Source: Collinsella sp. AK_207A
GTDB lineage: Bacteria; Actinomycetota; Coriobacteriia; Coriobacteriales; Coriobacteriaceae
DNA: 64,000 nt
Assembly: GCF_902501965.1 (NCBI RefSeq)
Contig: NZ_CABWID010000020.1
Coordinates: forward strand, 57,925-121,924
Direction: 5' to 3'
Part shown: in pieces, positions 36,996 to 46,518 of the stretch
Position numbering within the stretch: position 1 is the stretch's first letter
How the letters are laid out: the number at the start of each line of letters is the position of its first letter
The notes under the pieces: model-generated
The model's input: only the letters and a program-made list of their open reading frames with translations
What the model was told of the DNA's origin: nothing
Databases searched by the model: none
Position numbers and translations under genes: made by a program

Positions 36996-38729
36996 ATGTC
37001 TATCAAAGAGAAATACGGCCTCACCGACGAGGGCGTGCGCAATGTCAAGCTGGGTGCCGCGTGGACGGCGATATCGAACGTCGCGGTGTTTGCGGGCGTG
37101 GGAATCCTATTCCTCGCGATGGGGGCGTTTGTCGACCATGCGATAGGAGGCGCGCCGCTGCCCGATCTTCTGCCGTATCTGGCGGGGCTTGTCGTGTTCA
37201 TAGTGGCGCTGTTCGTCACCGAGTACTTCGCCTACTACTACCAGTACGGCGTCATCTACAACGAGAGCGGCCGACAGCGCATCGGGCTGGCTGAGCGTCT
37301 ACGGAAGCTCCCGCTGTCGTTTTTCGGGCGGCGAGATCTGGCCGACCTCACCGAGACCATCATGGGTGACGTGAAAACCATCGAGCACGCCTACAGCCAT
37401 GTGCTGCCCGAGCTGTACGGCGCCTACATCATGCTGGGCGTGGCAGCGGTGGACTTGCTGGTGTTCGACTGGCGACTGGCCATAGCGGCGCTGTGGAGCG
37501 CGCCGGTAGCGCTGGGGCTGCTGTTCGGCGCGCGAGGCATCCTGGCGCCACTCATGCACGAGACGCGTATGAGGAACATTGTCGTGTCCGACGACATCCA
37601 GGAAGCACTTGAGTGCGTGCGCGAAGTGCGCGCCACCAACCAGGAGGAACGCTATCTCGAACATATCCGCGCCGACGTGGACGCTGCCGAAAAGCAGACC
37701 ATCAAAGGCGAGCTTATGATGGGCGTCTTTGTGAACGGCGCGCAGATCGTGCTGCGCCTGGGGCTTGCCACCACAATCATGGCGGGTGCAGCGTTCGTGC
37801 TCGATGGCACGTGCAGCTTCATGACGCTGTTCTGCTTCTTGCTGGTGGTGTCGCGCATCTACGCGCCGTTCGACCAGTGTCTCATGCTCATCGCCGAGTT
37901 GTTCGCGGCGAAGACGGCGAGCGCTCGTATGAAGAGTTTCTTCGAGGAGCCCCTGGCTCAAGGAGACAGCGATTACGCACCGCAGGGTCACGACGTCGTG
38001 TTCGACGATGTGTCGTTTTCCTATGACGGCGGCGATCAGGTTCTCTCGCACGTGCAATTCACGGCGCGCGAGGGCGAGGTCACCGCGCTCGTAGGACCGA
38101 GCGGAAGCGGCAAGTCGACGTGCGCGAAGCTCGCGTGCCGCTTCTGGGACGCAACGTCCGGCCGCGTGACCGTAGGCGGCGTAGACGTGGCGACGGTCGA
38201 CCCCGAGGTATTGCTGGGAGACTTTTCCATGGTGTTCCAGGACGTCGTGCTGTTCGACGACACCGTAATGGGCAATATTCGCCTGGGCAGGCGCGGGGCC
38301 ACCGACGAGGAAGTGCTCGCCGCGGCGCGGGCTGCCAACTGCGATGAGTTCGTCTCCCGCATGCCAGAGGGCTACGCCACGATGATCGGCGAGAACGGGG
38401 CGCGCCTTTCCGGCGGCGAGCGCCAGCGGATCTCAATTGCGCGGGCGTTGCTCAAGGGCGCGCCTATCGTATTGCTCGACGAGGCGACCGCGTCGCTCGA
38501 CGTGGAGAACGAGACGGAGGTGCAGCAGGCGCTCTCGAGGCTGCTCGCCGGCAAGACCGTCATCGTGATCGCGCATCGCATGCGCACGGTGGCGAACGCC
38601 GACAAGGTGGTGGTGCTCGACTCCGGACGCGTTGTCGAGCAGGGCGCCCCGGCCGCGCTTATGGAGCGGGACGGCCTATTCACCCGTATGGTCCGTCTTC
38701 AGCAGGAAAGCGCCCAATGGGCTCTATAG
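36996..38729 (+). CDS. ABC transporter, fused permease-ATPase (subunit 2)
   Basis: 577 residues. Six membrane helices (about 20-310), Walker A GPSGSGKST, signature LSGGERQRISIAR, Walker B IVLLDEATASLDVEN. Starts directly after subunit 1. Both ATPase sites look complete in the Walker A, signature and catalytic Glu positions, so unlike many heterodimers neither site is obviously dead. Confidence 0.93.
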   Translation: MSIKEKYGLTDEGVRNVKLGAAWTAISNVAVFAGVGILFLAMGAFVDHAIGGAPLPDLLPYLAGLVVFIVALFVTEYFAYYYQYGVIYNESGRQRIGLAERLRKLPLSFFGRRDLADLTETIMGDVKTIEHAYSHVLPELYGAYIMLGVAAVDLLVFDWRLAIAALWSAPVALGLLFGARGILAPLMHETRMRNIVVSDDIQEALECVREVRATNQEERYLEHIRADVDAAEKQTIKGELMMGVFVNGAQIVLRLGLATTIMAGAAFVLDGTCSFMTLFCFLLVVSRIYAPFDQCLMLIAELFAAKTASARMKSFFEEPLAQGDSDYAPQGHDVVFDDVSFSYDGGDQVLSHVQFTAREGEVTALVGPSGSGKSTCAKLACRFWDATSGRVTVGGVDVATVDPEVLLGDFSMVFQDVVLFDDTVMGNIRLGRRGATDEEVLAAARAANCDEFVSRMPEGYATMIGENGARLSGGERQRISIARALLKGAPIVLLDEATASLDVENETEVQQALSRLLAGKTVIVIAHRMRTVANADKVVVLDSGRVVEQGAPAALMERDGLFTRMVRLQQESAQWAL

Positions 38730-38781
38730 GGAATCCCCTATAGGGAGTCGTCGGGTCTCTGACGAGGGTTCTGCCCGTCTC

Positions 38782-38850
38782 CGCATCCGTGATTCCTCCG
38801 AGGACTACCTTGAGGCGATCCTCGTCATCCGCGCCGAGCGCGGGCGGTAA
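38782..38850 (+). pseudogene. DtxR/MntR-type repressor N-terminal remnant
   Basis: The forward frame reads RIRDSSEDYLEAILVIRAER and a stop two residues later. SSEDYLEAILVL is the signature N-terminus of DtxR-family iron/manganese repressors. The rest of the gene is not found in any frame downstream. It lies 52 bp after the ABC pair, hinting that the locus was once metal-regulated from within. Confidence 0.75.
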
Positions 38851-39616
38851 CACGACATCGGGCGGCGGCGATGGCAACGGGCATCGCGCCATCGCCGCCG
38901 AATCCCGCGACTCCGAGATGCAGCGTCTGTCGCTCCGAAAGGAGCAGAGCATGGCAGCCGAATCAGCGGGATGCCGCCCGTTCGCCAAGATCCCCGTGCC
39001 GATCCAGGACACCTGCTCGTTGGCGGAGAATGCGCAACCGTGGTGAGCCCCGAAGCTAAGCCGCAACTTCAAAAACTCTTTTCAAACCTCGGGTGGCTTT
39101 CCCATGAGGTGGCGAGCAAGTTGGGGCTTCGCAATTGGCGCGGCCGCTTTGCGCGAGCTCGATAAGCTTGTTTGGCAAAAACTCAGCGTCTCCCCGGTCG
39201 GCTCCGGGGACGAGGGGTCCCGCCTGAGGAGCTCGTCGGGGGCGTAGCTGCCCCGCAGGTCAGACGGAATGCGCAAGAGCGATGACTGAAAGAATCGTCG
39301 AAGGCGGCTTCACGCGCGGCCTCAATCACGCCTCAGCATTGGCCAGCGCCGCAACGCGAAGCTGCTAAAGGGACTGCCCGACGACAAGAACCCGTTGGAG
39401 CCCGTGAACCGGATGTCCACGAGCTCTGATGGCTGCCGTCTGCCGCCCGCCGCGTTTCCCCGCAACTTGTTGGTCATGCGGCGTTTTGGTGGCCGAACGG
39501 CAACGATGGGGAGCTCCCGGTTACCTTTCGAATGACGCGGGTACACGATGGGATAGGAGAAAGGCTCGCCTGATACGGGCGGGCGCGAACGGGCAAATAC
39601 GACGGGAGGACGCGAT
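38851..39616. other. Long non-coding stretch with mobile-element debris
   Basis: About 770 bp. Around 39365-39420 a forward frame reads LPDDKNPLEPVNRM, which resembles an IS1595-type transposase end. Near 39090-39112 CTCGGGTGGCTTTCCCATGA resembles the edge of the repeat copies at 50.8 and 54.5 kb. No intact gene is seen. Confidence 0.4.
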
Positions 39617-40567
39617 ATGTGCACGGGAATCAGGTTCAGCGACGATGAGGGCAACATGTATCTGGCGCGCAACCTCGATTGGAGCACGCGCTACGGCGAG
39701 CGCGTGGTGGTGACTCCGAAGGGTTTCCCGCTCCCCTATTCCTTCCTCGCCGATGCGAAGGCGGAGCACGCCGTGATCGGCATGGCGGTGGCCCTCGACA
39801 ACTATCCGCTTTATTTCGATTGCGGAAACGACGCGGGGTTGGGCGTTGCCGGCCTGAATTTCCCCGGATTCGCCGAATACTCCAAAGGCCCTGTTGACGG
39901 GAAGACGAACATCGCCGCCTACGAGTTCCCCGTGTGGGTCGCGACCAACTTCTCGACGGTTGACGAGGTGGAGGCAGCCCTCGCCGACGCGAACATCGTC
40001 GCGAAGCCGGTAGGCGACCGGCTCGGCGTGTCGATGCTGCACTGGATTGTCGGCGATGGCGCGCGCTCGATCGTGATCGAGCAGATGGCCGACGGACTGC
40101 ATGTGATGGACAACCCGGTCGATACGCTGGCGAACCAGCCCGAGTTCGCCTGGCATATGACGAACCTGCGCACCTATATCACCGCGACGGGCGATTTCCC
40201 CGCTGCTGCGAGGTGGGGCCGCGCCGAGCTTGCCCCCTTCGGTGCAGGCGCGGGCGCGCGAGGCATCCCGGGCGATTCCTACTCCCCTTCGCGCTTCGCG
40301 AAAGCGGCATTTTTGAACGCGAACTACCCGCAGAAGTCGACCGAGCGGGAAAACGTCCTGCGCGCGTTCCATACGCTTGGCAACGTGGCGATGGTCGAGG
40401 GCTCGGCGGCGATGGCCGACGGCACCTTCGAGCGCACGCTCTACACGGGATGCTTCTCCGCGCGCACGAAGACGTACTACTACTCGACCGACGATGATCC
40501 CTCCATCAGAAGCGTCGCGCTCGCCGACTGCGACACGGGCGACGCGACTAAGCTCTTCGTGGCGTAA
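39617..40567 (+). CDS. Choloylglycine hydrolase family protein (bile salt hydrolase), second copy
   Basis: 316 residues. Nucleophile Cys2, with Arg18 and Asp21 in ARNLDW, Asn81 in GLNFPGFAEY, Asn173 in TLANQPEF and Arg226 in SPSRF. GGGAGG lies upstream. It shares long blocks with the copy at 810-1766 but differs around residues 40-60 and 125-140, the loops that shape the bile-acid pocket, so the two may prefer different conjugates. Convergent with the LPXTG gene. Confidence 0.87.
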   Translation: MCTGIRFSDDEGNMYLARNLDWSTRYGERVVVTPKGFPLPYSFLADAKAEHAVIGMAVALDNYPLYFDCGNDAGLGVAGLNFPGFAEYSKGPVDGKTNIAAYEFPVWVATNFSTVDEVEAALADANIVAKPVGDRLGVSMLHWIVGDGARSIVIEQMADGLHVMDNPVDTLANQPEFAWHMTNLRTYITATGDFPAAARWGRAELAPFGAGAGARGIPGDSYSPSRFAKAAFLNANYPQKSTERENVLRAFHTLGNVAMVEGSAAMADGTFERTLYTGCFSARTKTYYYSTDDDPSIRSVALADCDTGDATKLFVA

Positions 40568-40616
40568 AAATAGGGGGGGCCGCAGACCCTGCAACCCCCT
40601 TGTTGTATCTATAGAC

Positions 40617-40650
40617 GGAAGCCCCGGCCGTGTCGATGACCGGGGCTTCC
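40617..40650. terminator. Bidirectional terminator hairpin
   Basis: GGAAGCCCCGG (40617-40627) pairs perfectly with CCGGGGCTTCC (40640-40650) between two convergent genes. The T-run is weak on both sides. Confidence 0.65.
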
Positions 40651-40669
40651 GAGCTTTGGTTATATTGCG

Positions 40670-43138
40670 CTAGTCGCGCTTGCGGCGGGCGCGCATCACG
40701 ACGGCGCCGGAAAGGGCCATGACGCCCATGCCTGCCGCCGCGGCGGCCGCGGAGGAGGCGTCGCCCGTCTGCGGCAGCACGCCCTTCTTGCCCTTCTTGG
40801 AGTCAGGGGACTTCTTGTCCCCGTCCTGCTTGCCGGAATCGCCCTTGCTGGCGCTGTCTCCACCGGGCTGGGACGGCTTCTTGTCGCCACCGTCGGTATC
40901 GGAGCCGGCCTTCTTCACGGTGAAGGAGTCGATGCCCAGGCCGTCCGCGGCGTCGTTCACGCCCGCGCCGCCCGCGATCTTGTAGTTGCCGACGAGCTTC
41001 TCGAAGAGCACCACGCCCTTCTCGCCCGCATCGGCACCCGCGTTGACCTTGCCGAACATGCCGTCCGAGGTGCCGCCCTGGGCCTCGAAGCCCGCGGTTT
41101 CGATGGTGCCCGTGCCGGCAACCGCCTTGCCGCCCGCGGCGCCCAGCGTGCCGTTGCCACCCTGGGCAACCAGCGTGCCCTCGCCTTTCACGGAGCCGCC
41201 GCCAAGCTTCACGGCGACACCGCCGGCCTCGGCCGCGGTGCTCACCTCGGAGCTCACCACGGTGAGCTTGGAGCCCGCCGGGATTTGAGCCGCACCGTTC
41301 ACCAGCAGGCCCGTCTGGCCCTCGGAGCTCTCGATATAGTTCTGGCCCTCAAAGGTCACGGTGCCGTTGACCACCACGGCCTGCTCGGGGACGCCGGCAT
41401 AGCGGCCGTCGGTGAGGAAGTCGGCGTTGGAGATGACCGAGGAGTCGCGCAGCGTGGACCCGTCGTTGAGCGTCAGCACGCCGTTGATGGCGGAGTTACC
41501 GATCTCGTACGTGCCCGCGTCGTTCTTCTTGGCGGGCGTCACCACGAGCTCGCCGCCGTTGACCTCGAGCTCGCCGAAGACCACGGAGTCGGTGAGCGTC
41601 AGCTTGGCGCCCTTCTCGACGATCACCTTCACCGAGCTGTTGATCTTCATGTTGGCAATCTCGACGTCGGCACCCGCAGGGATGGTCAGCGTGTCGGACG
41701 CCCAGGCGTCCTTGGCGTTGCCAATCTGCCCGTAAAGGCCGCTTTTGTGCGAGCCGTAGATGCCGTGCAGCCAGGTGGGGATGACGGCGCCGCCGCTCTT
41801 CCACACCTCATAGGGCTCCATGTCCCAGGTGCTCGGCTCGCCCTCGAGCGCCGCGATCTGGCCGGCGAGTGTCTCCTCGCCCGTGTAGATGCGCAGGTCG
41901 ACAGGCTCGCTCGTGACGGTCTGCCCCTTGTAGGAGACGGTGACCGTCACCTGGTAGGTGCCGGCCCGCTCGGCGTCGCCGCCCACGGTGACGCTCGTGC
42001 CCGCCGCGGAGGCGAATGCGTTCACGGTCATGCCGCTGCCCGCAGGCGAGATGGAGGCGCTGATGGTGGAGCCGTCGTGGCCGTCAACGGACCAGTCGTA
42101 GTAGTCACGCGCCTGGCCGTCCTCGCCGGCGACCTTGACCTTGAGCGAGTTGTAGTACTGCTTCTGCCCCTTGGTCACGCAGTCGAGCGTACCCTCCAGC
42201 GAGACCGAGAGCCTCTCGGCCACGTTCACGGTGACGGTGGCATCGACGGTCTCGGTGGAGCCCTTGGCCTCACCGGGTGCGGTTGCCGTCACGGTGATGG
42301 TGGTCTTGCCGGCCGCGGTGGGCGTGCCGGAGATGACCAGCTTGCCTTCCTGGACCTTGGCGACAAGGCCGGTGTCGCCCGCGACCTTGGCCGAGAGCTT
42401 CACCTGGTCCTTGTTGGTGCCGGAGACCGCCAGGTCGACGGTCTTGCTGAAGGCGCCGCCGTTGTAGGCGTCATCGAGGGACGTGGTCGCGGGCACGAGC
42501 GCGAGCGACTCGAAGGCGGACTGGGCCTTGCCGTCGTTCCTGGGCTCCTTGGTGGTACCGGTGTAGCTGGCGGTGCCGTTGTTCATGATGGTCCCCGAGG
42601 TGAACGTGCAGTTCTCAAAGGTGGCGGATCCGCCCTTCTCGATCACGATGCGGTTGGCGAACGTGCAGTTCTTGAAGGTGATGCTGGCGCCCGCGGGAAT
42701 CACCAGCTTGTCCTTGTTGAGCTGCAGCTTGAGACTGCGCACCTCGCAGGTGGAGCCGGCGGCGAAGGTGAGCGAATGGCCGGTCTGCTTGATGTTGCCG
42801 AGCTCGCGCACGGCCTCCTGATCGCCGTCGAAGAAGTTTTTCTTCCAGCCCACGAGCAGATTGGTGCTGGTGGGGACGGTGGCGTTGCCCGTCGCGATCC
42901 AGGAGGTGTTGATCTTGATGGTGGAGGCGTCGTTGACCTTGTAGCGGTTGCCGGCAAAGCAGTCATCGAGGTCATACGAGCTGTCATCGATGACCGCCTC
43001 CTGCTGGGATGCGGACACAGCGGCCAGGGCCACGGGCGCGGATGCGACCGGATCGGCGATGGCGAACGCCGGCACGCCCAGCGTGAACGCGAGCGCGCCC
43101 ACGGCGGCGACGGCGCCGACCCTCTGCAGATGCTTCAT
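40670..43138 (-). CDS. LPXTG cell-wall-anchored surface protein
   Basis: 822 residues. Signal peptide to about 28 (AFAIAD); two regions of right-handed beta-helix character (about 55-190 and 470-710; patterns such as SITFKNCTFANRIVIEKGGS); bacterial Ig-like modules in between (about 225-435); a linker rich in Lys, Asp, Gly and Ser (about 730-785); and LPQTG, a hydrophobic segment and an RARRKRD tail for sortase anchoring. The beta-helix parts resemble carbohydrate-binding or adhesin folds. No catalytic motif is evident. Confidence 0.88.
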   Translation of the reverse strand: MKHLQRVGAVAAVGALAFTLGVPAFAIADPVASAPVALAAVSASQQEAVIDDSSYDLDDCFAGNRYKVNDASTIKINTSWIATGNATVPTSTNLLVGWKKNFFDGDQEAVRELGNIKQTGHSLTFAAGSTCEVRSLKLQLNKDKLVIPAGASITFKNCTFANRIVIEKGGSATFENCTFTSGTIMNNGTASYTGTTKEPRNDGKAQSAFESLALVPATTSLDDAYNGGAFSKTVDLAVSGTNKDQVKLSAKVAGDTGLVAKVQEGKLVISGTPTAAGKTTITVTATAPGEAKGSTETVDATVTVNVAERLSVSLEGTLDCVTKGQKQYYNSLKVKVAGEDGQARDYYDWSVDGHDGSTISASISPAGSGMTVNAFASAAGTSVTVGGDAERAGTYQVTVTVSYKGQTVTSEPVDLRIYTGEETLAGQIAALEGEPSTWDMEPYEVWKSGGAVIPTWLHGIYGSHKSGLYGQIGNAKDAWASDTLTIPAGADVEIANMKINSSVKVIVEKGAKLTLTDSVVFGELEVNGGELVVTPAKKNDAGTYEIGNSAINGVLTLNDGSTLRDSSVISNADFLTDGRYAGVPEQAVVVNGTVTFEGQNYIESSEGQTGLLVNGAAQIPAGSKLTVVSSEVSTAAEAGGVAVKLGGGSVKGEGTLVAQGGNGTLGAAGGKAVAGTGTIETAGFEAQGGTSDGMFGKVNAGADAGEKGVVLFEKLVGNYKIAGGAGVNDAADGLGIDSFTVKKAGSDTDGGDKKPSQPGGDSASKGDSGKQDGDKKSPDSKKGKKGVLPQTGDASSAAAAAAGMGVMALSGAVVMRARRKRD

Positions 43139-43235
43139 AGACTTCCCCCGTCTCTAAGCGAGTTTTCGGCCAACTGCACGCAACGCGGCACGACGCAACG
43201 CATTAGACGCGAAGTTAGCCCTTTCAAACTTGCTG

Positions 43236-43265
43236 AGTATTGCATGGTTAACTTATAAGTGTCAA
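43236..43265 (-). promoter_or_regulatory. Sigma-70-type promoter of the LPXTG gene
   Basis: On the reverse strand TTGACA (43265-43260) and AATACT (43241-43236) are separated by 18 bp, about 100 bp upstream of the start codon. Confidence 0.55.
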
Positions 43266-43325
43266 GGCAGATGCCACGCGCTGACGGGAGTATGCGACTC
43301 CATCGGACCCGCAATCGCTCGTTTG

Positions 43326-43349
43326 CATGGTCGAATCTTTTCGACCATG
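43326..43349. repeat. Perfect inverted repeat downstream of the DUF4143 gene
   Basis: CATGGTCGA (43326-43334) pairs with TCGACCATG (43341-43349). There is no T-run, so an operator or attenuating hairpin is as likely as a terminator. Confidence 0.4.
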
Positions 43350-43437
43350 GCATCCGCTCGATTCGGCCGGTGCGGCATCGGGGGATAGTATTCGAGACGG
43401 AAGAAGCCACCTGTCTCACGGAAATCCCGTTTCAGGC

Positions 43438-44739
43438 TTAAACCCAATTGCCCGGGTTCCCGATCGCGTACAGGGGGATGTTCCGCATCCAGCCCTGGTC
43501 CCGGAAGCCCGACATGCTGAACCTGCGGGGGCTCATGCCCTCGTAGCGCCCGTTGAAGGCGCGCAGGCTCTTCGCGCGCAGGTTCTCCTCGGCCTTCACC
43601 TCGATGGGGTACACGTTGGCCCCTGCCTGCACGAGGAAGTCGATCTCGCCGCTGGAGTTCTCGGCCGACCAGTAGTAGGGTGCAAGCCCGCAGTCCGAAA
43701 CGAGCTGCTGGCAGACGTACTGCTCGGTGAGGGCCCCCTTGAATTCCGTGAAAGCCGAGTTGCCGGCGATGGCGCTCGTCTCGTCGAGACCGGCCATGGC
43801 ACTGAGGAGCCCTACATCTAGGGCGAAGAGCTTGAAGATGGCGTCATCGGCGTAGGGAGCCAGGGGGATACCTGGTTTCGAGATTCGGCGCACGGGCGTG
43901 GCTATGCCGGCCTGGGCGAGCCAGGTGATGGCGAGCCGGTAGTCCCTCGCGCGGGCACCATCCCTGATGTGGCCGAACACGAAGCGCTTGTTCTCTTGAC
44001 CTAGGTGCGCCGGCACGGACTTCCAGGCGGCCAGGGTGTACTCGGTCTCCCTCGCGGAAAGATGCTTGGAGATATCGCGCTCGTAGCCGAAGAGGATTTG
44101 CTCCTGCACCTCCCTTGCATCGGCGAGGACGCCGGCATCGGTGAATGCCGCAACCGCCTCGGGCATGCCTCCCACATAATAGTATTGCCGAAGGAGTTGG
44201 GTGAACCTCAGTGCGAGGGAGTCTATCATCGCAACGTCTCCATCGTCGATGATGTCGCAGAGCCCGCCGTTGCCCGTAGCATGAAGGAACTCGCGGTAAC
44301 TCAGGGGATGCAGGTCGAGCAGGTTGACCTTTCCCACGGGAAAGCCGGTGCCCTCGTGGACGAGGATGCCTAGAAGGGAGCCGGCCGCGGCGATGTGATA
44401 CTCGGGCGCGTTCTCGCAGAAATACTTGAGCGAGGTGAGGGCCTTGGGGCATTCCTGCACCTCGTCGAAGACGATGAGCGTGGCCGAAGGATCGATGCGC
44501 TCGCCCGTGACGGCCTGGAGAATCGTTATCAATCTGGGGATGTCGTAGCCCTCGTCGAAGGCGGCCGCCATGAGAGGATTGTCGTCGAAGCTGACGTAGG
44601 CGACGTTTTCGAACTGGATCCTGCCGAACTCCTTGAGCAGCCACGTCTTTCCCACCTGGCGCGCACCGTTGAGGATGAGCGGTTTGCGGCGTTTCGAGTT
44701 CTTCCATTTGACGAGGTCGTCCATGAGAAAACGGTCCAC
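43438..44739 (-). CDS. AAA ATPase with DUF4143 domain (copy A)
   Basis: 433 residues from a GTG at 44739 directly after GGAGG-AAAA; the ATG five codons upstream covers that site and is discounted. Walker A GARQVGKTW, Walker B LIVFDEVQ, sensor AAAGSLLG, then DUF4143 with a nuclease-like tail (GEIDFLV, then PIEVKAEEN). With this start it has the same length as its paralogue at 52688. The last roughly 105 codons are nearly identical to that gene while the rest is only about half identical, a mosaic pattern. Confidence 0.88.
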   Translation of the reverse strand: MDRFLMDDLVKWKNSKRRKPLILNGARQVGKTWLLKEFGRIQFENVAYVSFDDNPLMAAAFDEGYDIPRLITILQAVTGERIDPSATLIVFDEVQECPKALTSLKYFCENAPEYHIAAAGSLLGILVHEGTGFPVGKVNLLDLHPLSYREFLHATGNGGLCDIIDDGDVAMIDSLALRFTQLLRQYYYVGGMPEAVAAFTDAGVLADAREVQEQILFGYERDISKHLSARETEYTLAAWKSVPAHLGQENKRFVFGHIRDGARARDYRLAITWLAQAGIATPVRRISKPGIPLAPYADDAIFKLFALDVGLLSAMAGLDETSAIAGNSAFTEFKGALTEQYVCQQLVSDCGLAPYYWSAENSSGEIDFLVQAGANVYPIEVKAEENLRAKSLRAFNGRYEGMSPRRFSMSGFRDQGWMRNIPLYAIGNPGNWV

Positions 44740-44759
44740 TTTTCCTCCAAGCATAAAGA

Positions 44760-44801
44760 AACGCCCTTATAATCTCACAATTTGGAGAAGATAAGGGCGT
44801 T
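44760..44801. promoter_or_regulatory. Inverted repeat upstream of DUF4143 copy A
   Basis: AACGCCCTTAT (44760-44770) pairs perfectly with ATAAGGGCGTT (44791-44801), 20 bp spacer, 21 bp before the GTG start. Reads as an operator straddling the promoter. Confidence 0.6.
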
Positions 44802-45100
44802 AAATCGCCAATTATGGTCAGAATCAGGTGGAACTATTCCCACTCAATGAGCATGCGCTTGCGGACGCGCTGATTTCTACTTACATAGCAGCAGGTAGAT
44901 AGCCTTGTTGAGCTGATGGACATCGTACCTCCGGCTCTCGCATGGACAAATCTTGGACAAAAGATGCCGGCGGGGCGTTGAGTCATGCGGACAAAAACTT
45001 GCGCTGGCTGCGTCCGATCCGGGTGGGAACCCACATATTGTGCGGGAACCCTCGGGGTCGCGCCCCGCACCGCCACAGGAGTTGGGGTGCCCCCCGCCCC
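44802..45100. other. Intergenic with guaA-end-like motif
   Basis: About 300 bp. TATTCCCACTCAATG at 44835-44849 is preceded by CAGAATCAGGTGGAAC; a closely similar context lies at 54071-54100, upstream of the other DUF4143 gene. No gene recognised. Confidence 0.5.
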
Positions 45101-46378
45101 CTACGCCTCGAACCGATCCGCGACGCGCGCGACCGGGACCGCACACAGCAGCGCGAGGGCGAACGTCGCGAATAGCACAACCCCCGCGGGGAGCGCGCCG
45201 TACGCGAGGCCATAGGTGATCTGGCCGAGGGGCTGCGCGCACAGGCTGCACGACAGCGCGAGAGACATGACCTTGCCCGTAAGGCCCTCGGGGCAGCTCA
45301 TCTGGATGGCGGGGACGGAGATGAGGTTCGAGATGCAGATGGAGACCATGGTCCCGCACGTGCCCGCCGTGAGGGCCGCGAGGCGCACCGTCGCAGCCAC
45401 GGGAAGCATCATCGCCAGTGCCTGCGGCAGGATCGTGAGCGCGAAGGCGAGGATCGTCAGCGGAAAGCGCCGCATGGAGAGGCGGCTCGCGACCATCCCG
45501 CCCGCAAGCGCCCCGACGAGCCCGGACACGCCCACCAGCGCGTAGGCCACCCCGTACGCGCCGGCGTCGAAGCCGAGCAGCGTGCGCACCATGTAGGGAA
45601 AGCCCACCTCGGCATACCCCGTGACCAGGAAGTTGAGCGCGCCGCAGATCAGGAGCAGCCGGAAGATGTGGGGCCGTTCGCGCGTGAGAAAGCGCGCGGC
45701 CTCCCTCATGTCGTCGACCGGCGAGGACGACTTCTGCCCAGATCGGTCCGGGGCGTCGAGCTGAATGAAGCACTCCACCACCGCGGCCGTCGCGAAGCCC
45801 GCGACGGCGATGCGCATCATGGGCGCCGCGCCGACGAGCGAGTACAGGACGCCGCCGAGGAGCGCCGGCACGAGGGTTCCGGCCTGGTTCACCATGTTGA
45901 CGGCCGCCATCGCTCGGCGCATCGTCTCCTCCCCGTGCTCGCGGAACAGCTGCGGGAGAGCAGCCTGCACGGTCGGCGTCTCCATGGCGTCGAGCACGGC
46001 AAGCGTCACCTGCATCGCGGCGATTGCCGCGAGGTTGAATCCCGTGACGGAGAAGACCAGCGCGCACGCCAGTACGATCGCCGCTGAGGTTGCGTCGAGC
46101 GCCACCATGATGGTGCGGCGGTTCATCCGGTCGGCGAGCACGCCGCCGAGCGGCGAGAGCACGATGGTGGGGATGACAGACGCGGTGAGGATGGACGCGA
46201 AGGCGGCCGCCGACCCCGTCTCGTCGAGAACCCACATCGACATTGCAAAGCGCAGCATGAGGTTGCCGAACAGGGAGATGCCCAGGCCGGCAAGGAGCAG
46301 GGCGAAGCTGCGCGAACGCAGGGGGTCTGATTGGGGCGCACGGCGCCCGGAATCGGTGGAGACTGCAGGTACTGACAT
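45101..46378 (-). CDS. MFS transporter
   Basis: 425 residues with about twelve membrane helices. Major facilitator motif A-like GGVLADRMNRRTIM lies after TM2 (about 72-85), and a central hydrophilic loop near 205-225. Resembles macrolide/multidrug efflux carriers. Upstream is a TetR gene on the same strand, and matching palindromes precede both, so the pump is probably repressed by that regulator. Substrate unknown. Confidence 0.9.
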   Translation of the reverse strand: MSVPAVSTDSGRRAPQSDPLRSRSFALLLAGLGISLFGNLMLRFAMSMWVLDETGSAAAFASILTASVIPTIVLSPLGGVLADRMNRRTIMVALDATSAAIVLACALVFSVTGFNLAAIAAMQVTLAVLDAMETPTVQAALPQLFREHGEETMRRAMAAVNMVNQAGTLVPALLGGVLYSLVGAAPMMRIAVAGFATAAVVECFIQLDAPDRSGQKSSSPVDDMREAARFLTRERPHIFRLLLICGALNFLVTGYAEVGFPYMVRTLLGFDAGAYGVAYALVGVSGLVGALAGGMVASRLSMRRFPLTILAFALTILPQALAMMLPVAATVRLAALTAGTCGTMVSICISNLISVPAIQMSCPEGLTGKVMSLALSCSLCAQPLGQITYGLAYGALPAGVVLFATFALALLCAVPVARVADRFEA

Positions 46379-46418
46379 GGTTCGTTCCTTTCTTTGGTAA
46401 TTCCTGCCATTCCCTAAT

Positions 46419-46437
46419 CAGACCGACCGTCGGTCTG
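46419..46437. promoter_or_regulatory. TetR operator before the MFS gene
   Basis: CAGACCGACCGTCGGTCTG is a palindrome of 19 bp (central base unpaired in part). It sits 41 bp upstream of the MFS start. Confidence 0.7.
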
Positions 46438-46518
46438 TATTGAGGGCAAAAGGATGGCTCGGACCGGGATGGTTCAACCACCAGTCCGAGCGTTCGGTGA
46501 TTCGACGGAAAGCGTGCC

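Noticed and set aside
41285..43258. A 657-codon forward ORF opposite the LPXTG gene
   Set aside because: It is an antisense frame of a GC-rich gene with a clear signal peptide and LPQTG anchor; the forward translation is dominated by Gly, Val, Arg and His with no family resemblance.
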